Below are positions 32,938 to 45,652 of a DNA stretch of 64,000 nt, in pieces. The position numbers and the translations under genes were made by a program. The DNA is from Gongronella butleri. Lineage: Eukaryota; Mucoromycota; Mucoromycetes; Mucorales; Cunninghamellaceae. Each line of letters opens with the position of its first letter. Positions within the stretch are counted from its first letter, which is position 1. A model generated the notes under the pieces. The model did not search any database. It was given only the letters and a program-made list of their open reading frames with translations, and was not told the DNA's origin. The stretch spans positions 496,001 through 560,000 of the forward strand of contig JAIWZP010000014.1 of assembly GCA_025201375.1 (NCBI GenBank), in the 5' to 3' direction.

Positions 32938-33488
32938 AATGCTCTGTACTAAAAAGTTGAGGGGAGAAAAAAGAAAACGTGCAACAAGAAAGAGAAAAAG
33001 AAACAAATTGGATCGCGCGGACTTGATTTTCGTGCCTGCATGTCAGCTCCGCGCCTTTTTTTTTTTTCGCCATTACCCCGTTGTCAAATCGCTGCTTGTT
33101 GCTGATGAAAATGAATATGCAAGCAAAACCAAAAACAATCGACGGGTGCTTGATTTTATTCACTGAGATCGCGCTGGCGATCGAAACGAGTTAAAAACGC
33201 GTAATTATTCATGCGCATGACATAGCAACCCGTAAGACAGTCGTCGATTTTTGACGCGCACTTATGGAATATCGCTCTAGCTTTTCGTGGATACGTATCA
33301 TACTAATTTCATTACGACGGGTCCAAATTGATGCATCATTTTGCAACAGATGCTGATCTTGGTCAACTCTCGTGTCGCACTATATGTATCTTTGTGATAA
33401 TTGGGTCTACTTGGGCATTTCTTAGCAAATCAGACAAAAGGGAATAGAGGACATCAACAAACTGATTCGATCTGTACGTTAAAAGAAG

Positions 33489-33888
33489 TACAGTATTGCA
33501 CAAAACGTAATTTTATGATACGTATCATGTTATAAAAAAGTTTGACTTTTTATTGCGGCGCGCACCGTGAAGAATGAGAACTTAAACAATACTGTACCTG
33601 TTGTTGTTCAGGCATATTTAGCGATACTGTAAATCTTCCAAAATACAGTACCTGACGCATCACAAAATAGCGAAAAATGACAAAAATTGATCATTGCAGC
33701 ACTGCTGCACCATGAAGAAACTTGATCCATTACAGTATTGACAAGTTCCAATTGCCAGCATCTACTTTAATTATATGAAGTAGAGAAGTACATATGATAT
33801 CTTCAGCTGCGAGCTACAGTATGATGATACAGTACAGTATCATATTGGCAATAGTAGTGCGGTAGTATATGATATACTGAGTACTGTA
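33489..33888. repeat. Cluster of TACAGTA/TACTGTA heptamers
   Basis: Nine copies in 400 bases: TACAGTA at 33489, 33644, 33731, 33815, 33828 and 33833; TACTGTA at 33590, 33625 and 33882. Two overlap at 33828-33839. Just upstream are two copies of the palindrome GATACGTATC (near 33293 and 33518). Spacing is irregular. Nothing coding is present. Confidence 0.75.
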
Positions 33889-35149
33889 CATACCTACACC
33901 ATTTGTCGGTGACAATCGCGTTTTTCAGACTTTGGCGGCCTGCTGTGCCTCCAGAAAAAAATTTACAGCCTGCTCGCCCGTCAATGAAACTTGCATTACG
34001 GCATAAACAATAGCTCAGTGCTCAAGACGAACCCGCCCGATTTTTTTTGGGTTTGAAAATGCCAAAAACCTCACATTTGTCCTATTTTGCATTTATCTCG
34101 CCATCTGCATGGTTGACCCCTCCCCAAAAGAGGCCTAGCTATAATTTTGCGTGGTAAAGTATTTGGCTGGCAAGACGTTTTAATCTCTTGCTAGACGCCC
34201 CGAAATTGCTCTTAGAGGCTACAACGCGTCGCCCCTGGATGTAAAATTTGATTTGGAATCGAATGGTGTTACTTTCGAGCCGTACTCTCTTAGTAAAAAC
34301 ACGAAAAATCACGCATTTACTGCCAAAAATCAAAATCGGGCCGAAATGTCGTAAATTGCGATTATCTCGAAATTTCATTAAGTTAACGGACATCGTGTGA
34401 GAACTTTATTCGATTCTAAATTAAATTTTACATTGGACTCGTGAGGCAAAATAGCGATTCAAGCAAGTTTTGAGGTACTTCCATTAGAGCAAACTGCAGC
34501 ATTTGAGCCAGATTTCTAAGTACTCAAAAACCTGCAATTGGACATGTAATTTAAACACCGCCAGGAGATTCTACGCCCTTGAAAACATATAAAACGCCAT
34601 TTTCAGCTTCATCATTATTGACCAAACCCTGAGTATACGGTAAGTGGGGTCGGGGTGACGAATTCTAACTTTACCACGCAAAATTCTAGCTACGCCCAAA
34701 AGAGCTGCATCGCATGCAGCGCAAAATTTGCAACAAAAAAGCTTAAACCCCCAAAGCTCTACGACCATTTTTGAAAAATTCAGGGGTCACTCAGGGGTCA
34801 CACTTTTCAATCTCAGAAAATGCCAAATTTGGGATTTTTCGAACTCTGAGTGATCAATGCATCCCAAACAGGTAAATCCGACAATTTGCTATTGGCAGAC
34901 AAAACAGCAGATCGCCTCAGCTTAAGAAAAATGCCCAAAGAGAGACGCATGGACGGCGATCGACTGAGAAAAGTGCCTACTTTGGGCAAGATTTTTTGCA
35001 AAAATTTAAGATTTGACACTTCCAAATTTAGGTGCGAAAATTGCATGGAATTTTTTTACTGTATTTTTTTGCAGGTTTTTGTGCGCTATAGAATGGGCTG
35101 CTGCAAGCTGGTGAAAAGACCGATGCAAAAAGTTAAAAGCCAAGCTAGC

Positions 35150-35560
35150 GCCCTGCAAGTCATCCCATTAGATGCTTTGCCCCCCTATTTTTATTAAATA
35201 TGAACTAAAAATCGGGGGTTGACTAGACAGTTGTCGAGCAAATTGTCATTGAATGTTTTGTTAAAAACGTGCATTTCCTCGGTCAGTTTTGATCAGAACG
35301 CCGTGAAACTTGTTTCACTCGGTGGATATTCAGCAGCAGCATTTGGCACGTTAAAAGCATCGTTGGTTATTTTTCCAGTTGTCGAGAAAAGCGAGTTTGA
35401 AAATTGATCCCATGTTTGATCGACTTTTGCAAGCGGGCAAAGTTCATCCATCGGGCAAGCAAACAACCAGGAAATGACACCCGAGCGAGTGCTGCGTCTC
35501 TTTCGATCGGTGCCATTTCACCGCGATTGACAAAATACAGTATTTTGAGAGACTCGTGCC
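35150..35560. repeat. Dispersed repeat R4, copy b
   Basis: This copy aligns in blocks with 17375-17770, starting at CTGCAAGTCATCCCATTAGATGC and including TCAGTTTTGATCA, GTGAAACT.GT and a GTCTCTTTCG block. The minus strand (about 35400-35230) gives DAFNVPNAA..., SETSFTAF, stop, SKLTEEMH, the same series as copies a and c with a stop at the same site. Confidence 0.65.
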
Positions 35561-37267
35561 GGATTTATGGAAATGTCAGAATTTTGAATTCATCTGCACA
35601 ATGACTCGGCCGACTCCGCCTGGTTTGAACGGTTTTTTTCAAAAAGAGTAGCGTCAGTATGTAAAAAAACATTATGCGTAGATTTTGGGCCACCCAACGA
35701 GTCCATGATGATTTGTGGGCGCATTTAATTCTGCATTTTTTGTAAAAATGTCGAGATTTTGAATTCATCTGCAAAACGATCCAGCCAATCTTGGGGAGGA
35801 TTCATGTTGTGTTGTTGAATAGGCGCGGCAAAGAAATACAGTAGTCAAGCAAAAAAGGGCAAAGGTTGGGAGGCAATCGATTCATGATTTGTGCTGGTCA
35901 TCCTGCATGGATTTGTGCCAATTCTTGAAAACGGCGCATGCCATGAAAACGGCCAGATCAACATCTGGTTTTTTATTTTTCTTTCAAAGGGAGACGCTGA
36001 AAAAGCCAAGTGGCAAAGTTTGGCGATGATCGAATCATGACTTTACCGCGAAATGAATTTGGAAAAACGCGCTACAACAGTCAAATTTTCAGCAATGCCG
36101 TGCTTCCCGACAAACCAAATGATTGACCTTTATTTGGACTTTTATTTTTTTCTGAGAAGAGAAGAGGAGCAACATCCACTACCTGTAAAAGTTTCGTGGA
36201 GCTGCGATGAGTCCTTGGTGACGAAATCTTTTTTTTCAAATTTAGAAAAAAAAGGGTGGGTCAGGTCAAATGTATCTGGAGGGTGGTCCCCAGCTTTGAG
36301 AGGCTCAGGTCTCTCAAATCCGTTTGGCAACCTACACATTGGACATCTGAGAGTCATATCATTTGGTGCATCGACCCCTTCTTCTCTAAATAGTAGAATC
36401 GGCCAGAAAGTACGAGAAATGAAAATGTAAAACTTAAGGGAGGATTTGGCTAATATTTTCACTGAAGGTGTGTTTTTACGCCGGTAGCCCGTAGAGCGTT
36501 TAAAAAATAAAAATATTCTTAGTTCACGAGTAATCCCGGATTTCATGGAAAAAAATGAAGCGTTTGGCTGGTGAAAAAAATGAAGGCATGGAAGCTGTTG
36601 CGCATCGGTCCGCGAAAAAAATTGAGGTTGATCAAACTACGTAATGGATGCCGGGCAGCTTTTTTTCTTTCGGGCAAAGTGTGTGGTTCCATTGGAGAAA
36701 AAAAGTCTCGATATGATGACAGCTCGGTGTGAGTATAATGCGCTCCAAAAAAGTTGGCTGTTGGGCGAATGTTGTGCTTCCATTGCAGATGGACATCACG
36801 AGAAATGCGCTGCATTATGTCAGTTTAGTAAAAAAAAAAAAAGAAGAAGAAACGCGGATGGACATCACGAGAAATGAGAGCTTGAGTGTTTCAATTCACT
36901 TTTTCCTCAAACCTCGGTGGTCGCTGCTGCTTTTTTTTAGTCCACGAACCCTCGATAGGTCCGTCAAAGCAAATCTGCAATAAAACTCGGGGGTCGATCA
37001 AGCTGTTGTTTCTGAGGAATGGGCAATCAAAGCCAAATTTTAGAAAAAATTTTCTGCATCACTTTTGGTCGTACGCTGATGAAACTGGGTTCATCCGACA
37101 GAGAATCGAATTCTGCATTTATTGTCACAGCAGCACACCATCATCCTTTGTCTTCTTGTCCATTGCCGAGAAAAACGAAGCTGAAATGTTTGCTTGATTA
37201 TTGGGCGTTACAAGCGTACAAATGTTGCGCATCGGCGTTGCCGGGCAGGGATAAAATGACCCCCTTG

Positions 37268-37875
37268 TGCGTGTCTTTCCACTTGTAAGATTTAAGCCAG
37301 GTCGAATAGCAGCTTGACGCGCTAGAGAAAAATTGTGAATTTATCGAGCATTGTCAATTTTCTTGCCAACGGTCAGATCAACCCCCGGTTTTTACTATTG
37401 TTCTGAAAAGAGTTGCTCATATCGTATGCCAAAATTTCATGGAGCTGCAAGCACTCGATGGTGCACCACATCGATTTTCCAAGGGGTACAGTCACGAATT
37501 TTAACCTGGAGGCAAAACTTGGTTCCTGGGATCACCGTGCCTTTCACCCACATGGTAGAATGCAATCTACTTCGTATTTTCGCCACAAGACAAACTTGAC
37601 AAAGACTGGCCGCAGATCCTTGGAACGCGGCTCACAAGAAAGAACACGGGCTGCTGCGTATGTGGCCATCAATGATCACTTCAAAAAACGAGGAGATCCA
37701 GGCAGAATTGACGCGAACAGGTTGCTTGCGGGATAACTTGGACGTGTGAAAAACCGCGTCAGACTTTGCTTTAAGCGCGTCCGTTTCTTCAAGTCGAATC
37801 CTTACACCTCAAACTTCTTTTGCTAGTGAATAGGTGTCGATGCGGCTCCAAGGACGCGCGCTTGCGTGCCATAGC
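37268..37875. repeat. Dispersed repeat R2, copy b
   Basis: Counterpart of 16485-17180, same orientation, with the shared landmarks listed there. It is shorter by about 100 bases internally. No gene is present. Confidence 0.8.
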
Positions 37876-38591
37876 GATTGGCGCGTCTATTGTCTCGACA
37901 TCTTCTTTTTTTGAGCCTGCGAATGGGCTATCATACACGTCGCTGGTGGACATGTTCATTGTGAATAGACTGTATGCCTCTGGGTGCGTTTATTGCGAGA
38001 TAAAGATATGTGATTATGAATGGCTAGGCAAAACAGCCAAAAAAAAAACGAGGTGCCACTCGTACAGTAAAAGTGCCGCCCATAAAAGGCGGTGTTCCTT
38101 TATAATAATTTACAGTAAAGTGAGCACGGCGGGGCTTTGTTTCTCTTCTTCATTCCCCTTTTTCTTTTTTCTTGTTCCCTTTCTTTTATTTCAATTTGTC
38201 TCTCTTTAACAATTCAATTTAACATAAACTCGTCCCCCAAATTGTCAAGATGCTTAACCATTGCAATCAAAATAAATAACGAGAAAAAAGACACAAAAAA
38301 TAAAATTGCTCGATGCACGCCGCTCCTTCAATTTGTATGATACAGAAACTTGTCCACTAATTTTTTTTTTTAGCCGAATTCACGCCGCGCTTTTTTTTTC
38401 GAAGAGCAAAATGACGGTGCCCGGTGCGTGCAAAATGTCCGGGCTGATAGAATGAATTTTTTTCAGCGAGCGATGCGCAACTGGCTTCCTCTCGTCAGGT
38501 TTGGAACATGGGCGTAAAGGCCAATTATAAACATGCAATGAAGGATACAACGTGAAGGGATCGATGGAGACAAAAAAAAAAACTTCTCAAC

Positions 38592-39122
38592 TCATTCAAA
38601 GACCTGCTTTGCATAGATGGTGCAAATTTGGAGTCTGTGCCGTGAAAACTGGGCAATAAAAATCGTGGGTACCGCAAAGTTTTGTAGAATACATACGATG
38701 TAATTGCGATCGAAAATTCTGATGGAAAAGTGTATTTTCTCTGCGAGTTTTAGCCATCCATCGGTGAAACTGGTCTCATTCGATAGAAATTCAACAGGTG
38801 CTTTCGGCAAGAAGTTAAAAGCTCCATGTGTTGTCGAACCTGTTGTCCATTGACCTAAATTTAGAGCCAGATGATCAGCCTCATCGAGAGAAAAAACGCG
38901 TAAAATATTAATTGGCGCTGGGGTTTCATTAGCAAACACGAATCTCGATTTTTCTCCCGACTGAGTGATCCGATTCGCGAAAAAAACATAACAGCACTGA
39001 CGAACTGGGTTTATCGTCAACTGGTCTAAATTTGGGACCAGATGAGCGAGTTTCTGACAACGCGCCAATTTCATAGGCGTAAATGGGGTACGATCAGCAG
39101 CATTTGTCTCGTACTGCGGCAA
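38592..39122 (-). other. 176-codon open frame overlapping R4 copy c
   Basis: The frame from ATG 39122 to the stop at 38592 is open. Its middle (GAFNFLPKAPVEFLSNETSF, then TDGWLKLAEKIHFSI) matches the minus-strand translations of R4 copies a and b, which have a stop where this copy has Trp (TDGW). It is therefore the least broken copy seen of an R4-encoded segment. It has no known domain and no clear promoter, and may still be a fragment. Confidence 0.4.
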
Positions 39123-39932
39123 CAGCTGAGCGCCTCCCCACGTGACTCGCCTCGAATGAATCGGTGGTCAAACGCGATAAAAGCGCTTGTGGTTTGGGGA
39201 TATCGCTTTACGTTTTCGGCGAGTTAGCCTTGAGGGGTCGTTTTGGTCCTGATTTGGCCCTGAATTCATGCAAAATGCATTTTATAAGGACTGAGCGATC
39301 CAATCTCTGAAATAACTTGGCATCGCCGGCTTTTTGTGTTCAGCATCCTCAATCTCAAATATAGGACCGGGTGAACAAGATCCGGAGGACTCGCCCTGCA
39401 AAGAGGGGGTAAGGTCTTTTCCATTCTGGAAGCGTGCGCGACAACGACCCAACATATCAATGCGCGAGTCACCTCAAATGAATTTGTGATCAAAGACGGT
39501 AAAATCTCTTGTGTTTTGGAGACATTGCAATAAGATCTCGGCAAGTTGGTGTGCAACGATTGTGAAAACTCCCATTTTTGATATTTTCGTTAGACATGAT
39601 ACTGGTTCGGCTCTGCTTGTCTGTCGATATTCACAAATATGAGCTTCCGCTGTGATACGTACTTGTACGTACTGTGAAAAAAATTGTCAGTAACAAATGC
39701 CCGAAAAATGCACAAAGGTACCATTTTCATCTGTTTTAGATTTTTGACCTGTTGTCGTGTCAAGGTCGACTGTATACGAAGTTAGCAACATGTACTAATG
39801 TTGAATGCAGCGCTCTATCGTATACCATTAGCGAGTGGAATCTAAATTCGAGTTTTTTTATTTGCGTGTGCTAAAAACAAGTACAAATGGATGCAGCTGG
39901 CCAGCTTGCTGCGGCAGCTAGGGGCCATCTTA

Positions 39933-39964
39933 TCATTGTCTTCGCTGGCGGAGCTAGGGAAAGC

Positions 39965-39998
<34 letters not shown>

Positions 39999-42191
39999 TA
40001 GCACAAATAAAAACAAAGTGATTTTTTTTGTTTCATTACAGCTTCGGCGAGAGAGTTTGCAGCGGCGGAATGATTTGTCTGCAGGTTAGCGGGGCGGCTC
40101 GGAACTGCGGGCTTGTTCATGCTGCTTGGGCGCGCTGGGATGGTGGGTTTTGCTCCAATGGGTGGGGGTGTAGGTCTGTCGGCCGCTTCATTGTCGTCGT
40201 CTGCGCCCTGAGCGGCAGCGGCAGCGGCAGCGGCGCGCTTTGCTTCGAGCTGAGCGCGCCAGGGCGGCACGCCATTGGCATTGAGCGGTGCAGCGACGCC
40301 CGGCATCACGGGGATGGGTGCAGCATTGGTGACGGGCGCGACGCCTGCGGGGAAGATGCGCGGACCCGGTGTTGGTGCAGACGGCTTGGAGCCTGTGGGC
40401 ACCATGGGCTTATTTGGCGCGGGGGGCGGCGGCGTGGGGCGCGAGGATACAGCGATTGGAGGCGGCGACGGCGTTGGAGCAGCTGCGGGAATGCGTGGAG
40501 CGGCAGGCACGACCGGTTTGGACATTTGTGGGACCACGGGGATCGATGGCGCGCGAGGTGCAGGTGGCGGCGACGACGACGAAACAGGCTCATCAAAGCT
40601 TGTTGGCTGAGGAATGGATGGCGGCGCACGACGCGTACGCGCAGGTGGCGCAGGCGGCGGCGGTGTCGGCTTCTCTTCCACGTACTCTTCCAAATAATTG
40701 CTGGGCACCCAGCCCTCACGCCCGTTCATCTTGGCAAGCCACCAGCCTAGAATAAAAAAAAAATGAGTGAAACGGCCCATTTTCCTCTTTTTCTTTCAAA
40801 AAACAAACGCACCATTGTCGTCCTGCTCGAGGACTTGGACAATATCATCCTTTTCAAACGCAAGCTCGCCTTCCTGATCAGTGGGGAATGGATAAATGGC
40901 CTTGTACTTCGGTTCTCCAGCGTCGGCGGCAGGTTCAGGGGCCATTGGAGGAGGAGGAGGAGGAGGGGGCGCAGGCACGGCCGCTGCTGGCGCTGACGCG
41001 GGCGGAGGTGGTGTCGGACGGCTGCTGATGCCACTGCTGGGAGTGTGACGCGACGCACCAGCTGATGCAGCACCAGGGCGACGTGCCGGCGCCTTCTTTT
41101 GCTGACGTTGGGCCACAGGGCGCGCCTTGACAGGGCAGGGAGGGTCCGAGACTAATTCATTTTTTTTTTACGAAAAAGAAGAAAAAAAAAATGAGTGATT
41201 TTGTAGGCAACCGTTTCCTTTTTTTTTTTTTTCATACCGCTGGAGGCAGGTTGGCCTGACTGAATGCGGACGACACGGCTCTTGTAGGTGCCATCGCCAG
41301 TGGCAAGCTCGTCCTTGACGAATTTCAAGTTGGAGGTCTTGTTGCCCTTCTTTTTGAATTGTATCTCGGGCTGGACGTCGACAGTGATGCGTGCGTTGGT
41401 CTGCTGCAGCATGTGCGCCAGCAGCTCCGTCTTGAACATACACGACAGGATCGTGTCGCCCTCGGGGCTGTTTGTGTGCACCACTACCCAATCGTCGCAC
41501 AGAGGCGACACGCTCACCGATTGAATCGAATTGAGCGGGATGATTTTCTCGTCCACCGTCGACACAATGTTGTCCTTTTTCGTCGTCATCACAAAGTGAA
41601 GCGCGTGATTCGTCTATTTTTAAAAAAAAAAAAAAAGAAAACGAAAACAGTGAGCATGGCGTGTCTTTTTTTTAATTTATTTTATTTTTTCGCTATTTTC
41701 CTTTTTTCCTGTTTTCTTTCATTGTCTTTCATTTTTTTCTTTCTTACCAAGACGAGTGTACGTGGGCTGGGAATACTTGCACGCAAGGCGCGTGCAACGA
41801 GGGTCTGACCACGCATACTAAAGACGACTTGCTCATTTGCGCCAAATGAGATGGCATCGCGGATGACACTTGCAGCACCAGTGCCATGAGTGATGTCCAG
41901 ATAGTCGCCTGTGAATTTGCGCATGCTGATGAGCGAGAAGCGGCGGCGCTCCTTGCGCTGTGCCAGGATTTGGTGGCCATACTCGCGCATCTGCAGGTAC
42001 CCAATGTTGTACTTGTTGGCGCGCCAGAATCGCTGGATCTTGGTCGCGCACTCGTGCTTGTAACGCACATAATTGCGCCAGCACCGCTGGATGCGGATCG
42101 CCATGTTGTGCCAATATCGGTCGCGCATATGTTCAAGCGCAAAGATCTGCATAAAATTAAAGAATCAGACCGTGTCGCGTCATTTCCCCCT

Positions 42192-42227
<36 letters not shown>

Positions 42228-45070
42228 AAGCGAAATTCTTACGGTCTCGGGATGGCGGATAAACACCTTGGACGTGCCCATTTGCCATTCATCGGCGGGA
42301 AGATGATTGTGCAGCAAAATCTCCCTGGAGCCCTGAGCGGCGTCGCCATTCCACACGTATTCGCCAGCGTACCCGGTGACAGGGCTCAGCAGGTAAAAGC
42401 GATCCAAGAACTTGTCGAATGTCTGCCATTGGCGAAAAATAAAAAGGCGCATGAGCTCTAATCATCATTTTTCCGTTTTTTTTCTTTTTTCTTTTTTTTT
42501 TTTTCTTTCTTTCTTTCTTACCGTTCTGTAAGCAAAGCCTGCGCGACGAACCCGGATGTTCTCGCAGAGACCCAGGTATTGAACTTGATGGAGGACGCGC
42601 TTTTCATCATACTCGGATGCGCTGCGATTGTCATTTGGTTTGATGGTGCGGATGTAGCTTGGATGGCACTGCATGAGCTTTGTGACGAGGGCATTGCACG
42701 ACGATTTGATCTTGTCGCCGGCCGTCGGAGGGCGCTTTTTGGAATTGGGGTCGAGGCGCTCGGGGAAGAGGGTGTCGGCGATGAATGAATTGCTGGAGCC
42801 GGTGACGAGCTGGTGCAAATCCTTGAGCAACGTGTCTTTGTTCTTATCGGTCATGCCGTCGACATTGTACAGGACATCGCCGGCGTAGTGCTTGATGAGG
42901 AACTTGTTGCCGCGCGCCTCAAAGTGCGGATTGTTGGCCAAAAAGCCAAGACGCTGGACAAATGAATTGTCTGCGGCGGCAGGGTCAGCATGCGCCGTGG
43001 CACACGCGTCGTTGAGTGCGGCAAACAAGCCGGGCGGGCGCTTTTCTTCGATCAAATCACACACAACCTTGTTGTTGAAGAATTTGATGGGTGTCCATTG
43101 GATCTGCTCGCGCACATACTCTTCCTGCTCCGCCTTGAGCGTCAATTCAATGAAGATCTGCTGCAGCTTCTCATTCACGTAATTGATGCACAATTGCTCA
43201 AAGCTGTTGTCCTGGAAGATCTCGAATCCGTAAATGTCCAGCACGCCAATCACGTATTGCGCCACACCACGCGCTTCGAGCGATGCATTCACACGCGTCA
43301 CAATCCACTCAAACAGACGCTCGTAAATATTCTTGGCCAGCGCGTCGCGCACAGACGTCGCTTGCGCCACGTTCAATGGCACATCGTAAACACTGCCGCG
43401 CCGCATCCCGCGCTGCGTTTCCAAGATGCGCGACGTCAATGCTTTGCTGAGCGCCTCGCTGTCCACCTCCAACAGATATGCCACAAAGTTGGCCACTGAT
43501 AACACAAGGAAAAAAAATAATCAGTATTGCACTTTTTTTTAATGTTTTTTTTTTTTTTTTACCATCAGGATCAGACACGACAGCATTGCCGGCGTCATCC
43601 TCGACAAACACGAGGTTGCCCAGCCACAAGATGATGGCCAGCATCTTGAAAATTTCGTCTTGTTCGTGTTTGGCCAGACCAATGATGTTCATCGCGTTCT
43701 TTTCACCAAAAAAAAGAAGGTGAGTACGCGCTGTGCGTCTTCCAAGGACAACAACACTTTCTTACCACAGTCTCGCTGAAATCATGCACGTCGTCCATGC
43801 CATCGACCTCCAGACAATTGCTGCGGCTCGTGTAAAGGAAGCTTTCAGGGCCCTGCAGACCAAAAGATTCTGTCAAAAATAAAAAAGATGAGCCATGGAT
43901 GCTCCTCGAGATCGTGACGCGTGTGCACACCTTGGTATTCAGGGGGCGCGGCCTTGGTCAGCTGATAAAACACGTGGAAATTGCGCTCGTCGTCAATTTG
44001 GCCCACGACACGGTTCTAATAAGTCAAAAGAAAGTGGTCAGCGGCCTGCAACTGCTTTCCACGCCGCCATTGTTACCTTTTCAAGCAGATAATTCGTGAT
44101 CACGGCACCGACAGGCTCGCCTTGCGCATTGAATTGAATCTCCAAGTACTTGCCCTGTAAAAAACAAGAAAAAACGCGTCAATCGCGTCATTTTCTCTTG
44201 CACTCGCATTTGCAACCGTGAAAAGTCTTCTTACGTGACGACTAGAATTGTTGTTGCGCAGCGTCTTGGCGCAACCAAAGGACTCAAGCAGCGGATTCGT
44301 GGCCAACACCATTTCCTTAATTTCTTTGATTGCAGAATTCGCGCTGCCGGCGGAGACCGCAGCAATATATTGCATGATCTGCTTCGCAGCCTCGGTCTTG
44401 CCTGCGCCAGACTCGCCACTGAGAAAAAAAAAGACAATTGAGCACTTTTGCGTGCTTTATGGCCTATTTTTCATTTTTTTTTTTTTTTTACCTGATAATG
44501 ACACACTGGTTTTCTTTGTAGCTGTTCATATGGTGGTAGGCCGCCTCGGCAATGGCAAAAACGTGTGGCGGCATCTAAAAAAGGAGGAGCAATGAGCTGC
44601 TGGTCTGGCAAACACGCGGCAACAGTGTTTTACCTCGAGCAGATTCTTCCCTTGGTAACTCTCCAGGACCTGATCGGTGTAGATGCCGAGGTCGCGGAAC
44701 GGATTGACGCTGATGAGCACGTTGCCAATGTAGGTCTAAGAAAAGAGGCAAAAATAAGGATCGCGGCCGGTCAAAAAGCGAAAATAGGGAGTCTTACATA
44801 GATTTCCTTATTTTGCCAGCGCTTCATCAAGTTGTCGTTGATCGCTTCATTAGTAATCTTGCTGAGCAGCGTCATGTCCGACACGCCCGTTACTTTTTTG
44901 CGCGTGCTCTCTTTCCAGTCGGCCTTGACGGGCCGATTCGCCTTGATGGGCTTCTTGTCGCCTTTCTTGCCAAGGTTCTAAAGTAAAAAAAAAAGGAACG
45001 CATGTTACAAACAGTGATGATAAAAACGTGCGTACGGAGCAAAAGAGTGCATTTTTACCTTGAGAGGCAT
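39933..45070 (-). CDS. MYO1: Class I myosin (Myo3/Myo5 type) with TH1, TH2 and SH3
   Basis: A long-tailed type I myosin moves membranes on actin at endocytic sites. Sixteen exons (45059-45070, 44798-44977, 44634-44735, 44492-44574, 44235-44418, 44077-44154, 43931-44015, 43766-43869, 43563-43698, 42522-43495, 42243-42422, 41748-42146, 41238-41613, 40813-41151, 40040-40746, 39933-39953) total 1319 codons. The motor shows the P-loop [25 protein letters not shown] (switch I), [20 protein letters not shown], and the TEDS-site serine in [12 protein letters not shown]. Two IQ motifs follow ([29 protein letters not shown]), then TH1, a proline-rich TH2, an SH3 ([43 protein letters not shown]) and a long Pro/Ala tail. 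The first exon is 12 bases, the last 21. Confidence 0.95.
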
Positions 45071-45652
45071 GACAAGAGGGATGGATGAAGCAAAAGAGGG
45101 GACTGGGAGATGGTTGAAAAGAAAAAAAGAGTGAAGAAAGCGAATTCAAGGTACCAAAATCGAAAGGCACACTTATTTATTCAATTTCCGCACCGCCGAT
45201 CACCAATCAAATGTTTTGGCCGGATTTTGGGCTTGATCGAGCCTTGGCGCTCATCGTTGCACAGCCCAATGTGCGTAAAAAAAGCGAATGGGAGTAAATG
45301 AAACAAAAAGAGGTACTGTTTTTATTGTCTGGCTTGGCAATTTGCGTGCTCAGTGACTCGAAAGCGCGACATTGCGATAACACGGTCGAATGCGCCCAAA
45401 GCTTGGCCCAAGCAACTTTTTCCGAGCCTCCCGTTCCACGAATTGATATCAAAAGGAGCCATTGGACCAAGCACAGGCGTTGTCAGGGCTGCTGACAGGC
45501 GCTAGGCATCTGCAATTCTGCCCTTTTTTTTTTTTTTGGGCAACAGCTTTTTTGGGCCAGGCGCAATTCAGACGCCGCTTCAATTCGAGATCATCATAAA
45601 AAAAACAAGGAAAAAAACATCATTTCATCTTTCTTTTTCATCAAGCACCTGC

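Larger units (their letters stand above)
32938..39932. other. Seven-kilobase gene-poor AT-rich repeat domain
   Basis: No convincing gene was found between 32.94 and 39.93 kb. It contains the TACAGTA cluster (33489-33888), R4 copies (35150-35560, 38690-38860), R2b (37268-37875), local duplications (35567 and 35742; 36784 and 36856; 39120 and 39450) and many decayed frames. The longest open frame is 176 codons on the minus strand at 38592-39122. Composition is AT-rich and unlike the GC-rich coding exons on both sides. It could be a transposon graveyard or a structural chromosome region. Confidence 0.7.

Noticed and set aside
36053..36546. Overlapping 125- and 134-codon frames on both strands
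   Set aside because: They lie in the decayed repeat domain, overlap each other on opposite strands and match nothing recognisable.
32938..39932. Centromere
   Set aside because: A seven-kilobase gene-poor AT-rich domain would allow it, but nothing in the sequence alone supports it over a transposon graveyard.
40028..40755. Long plus-strand frames opposite the myosin tail
   Set aside because: They mirror the GC-rich Pro/Ala coding exon on the minus strand and have Arg/Gly/Trp-rich nonsense composition.
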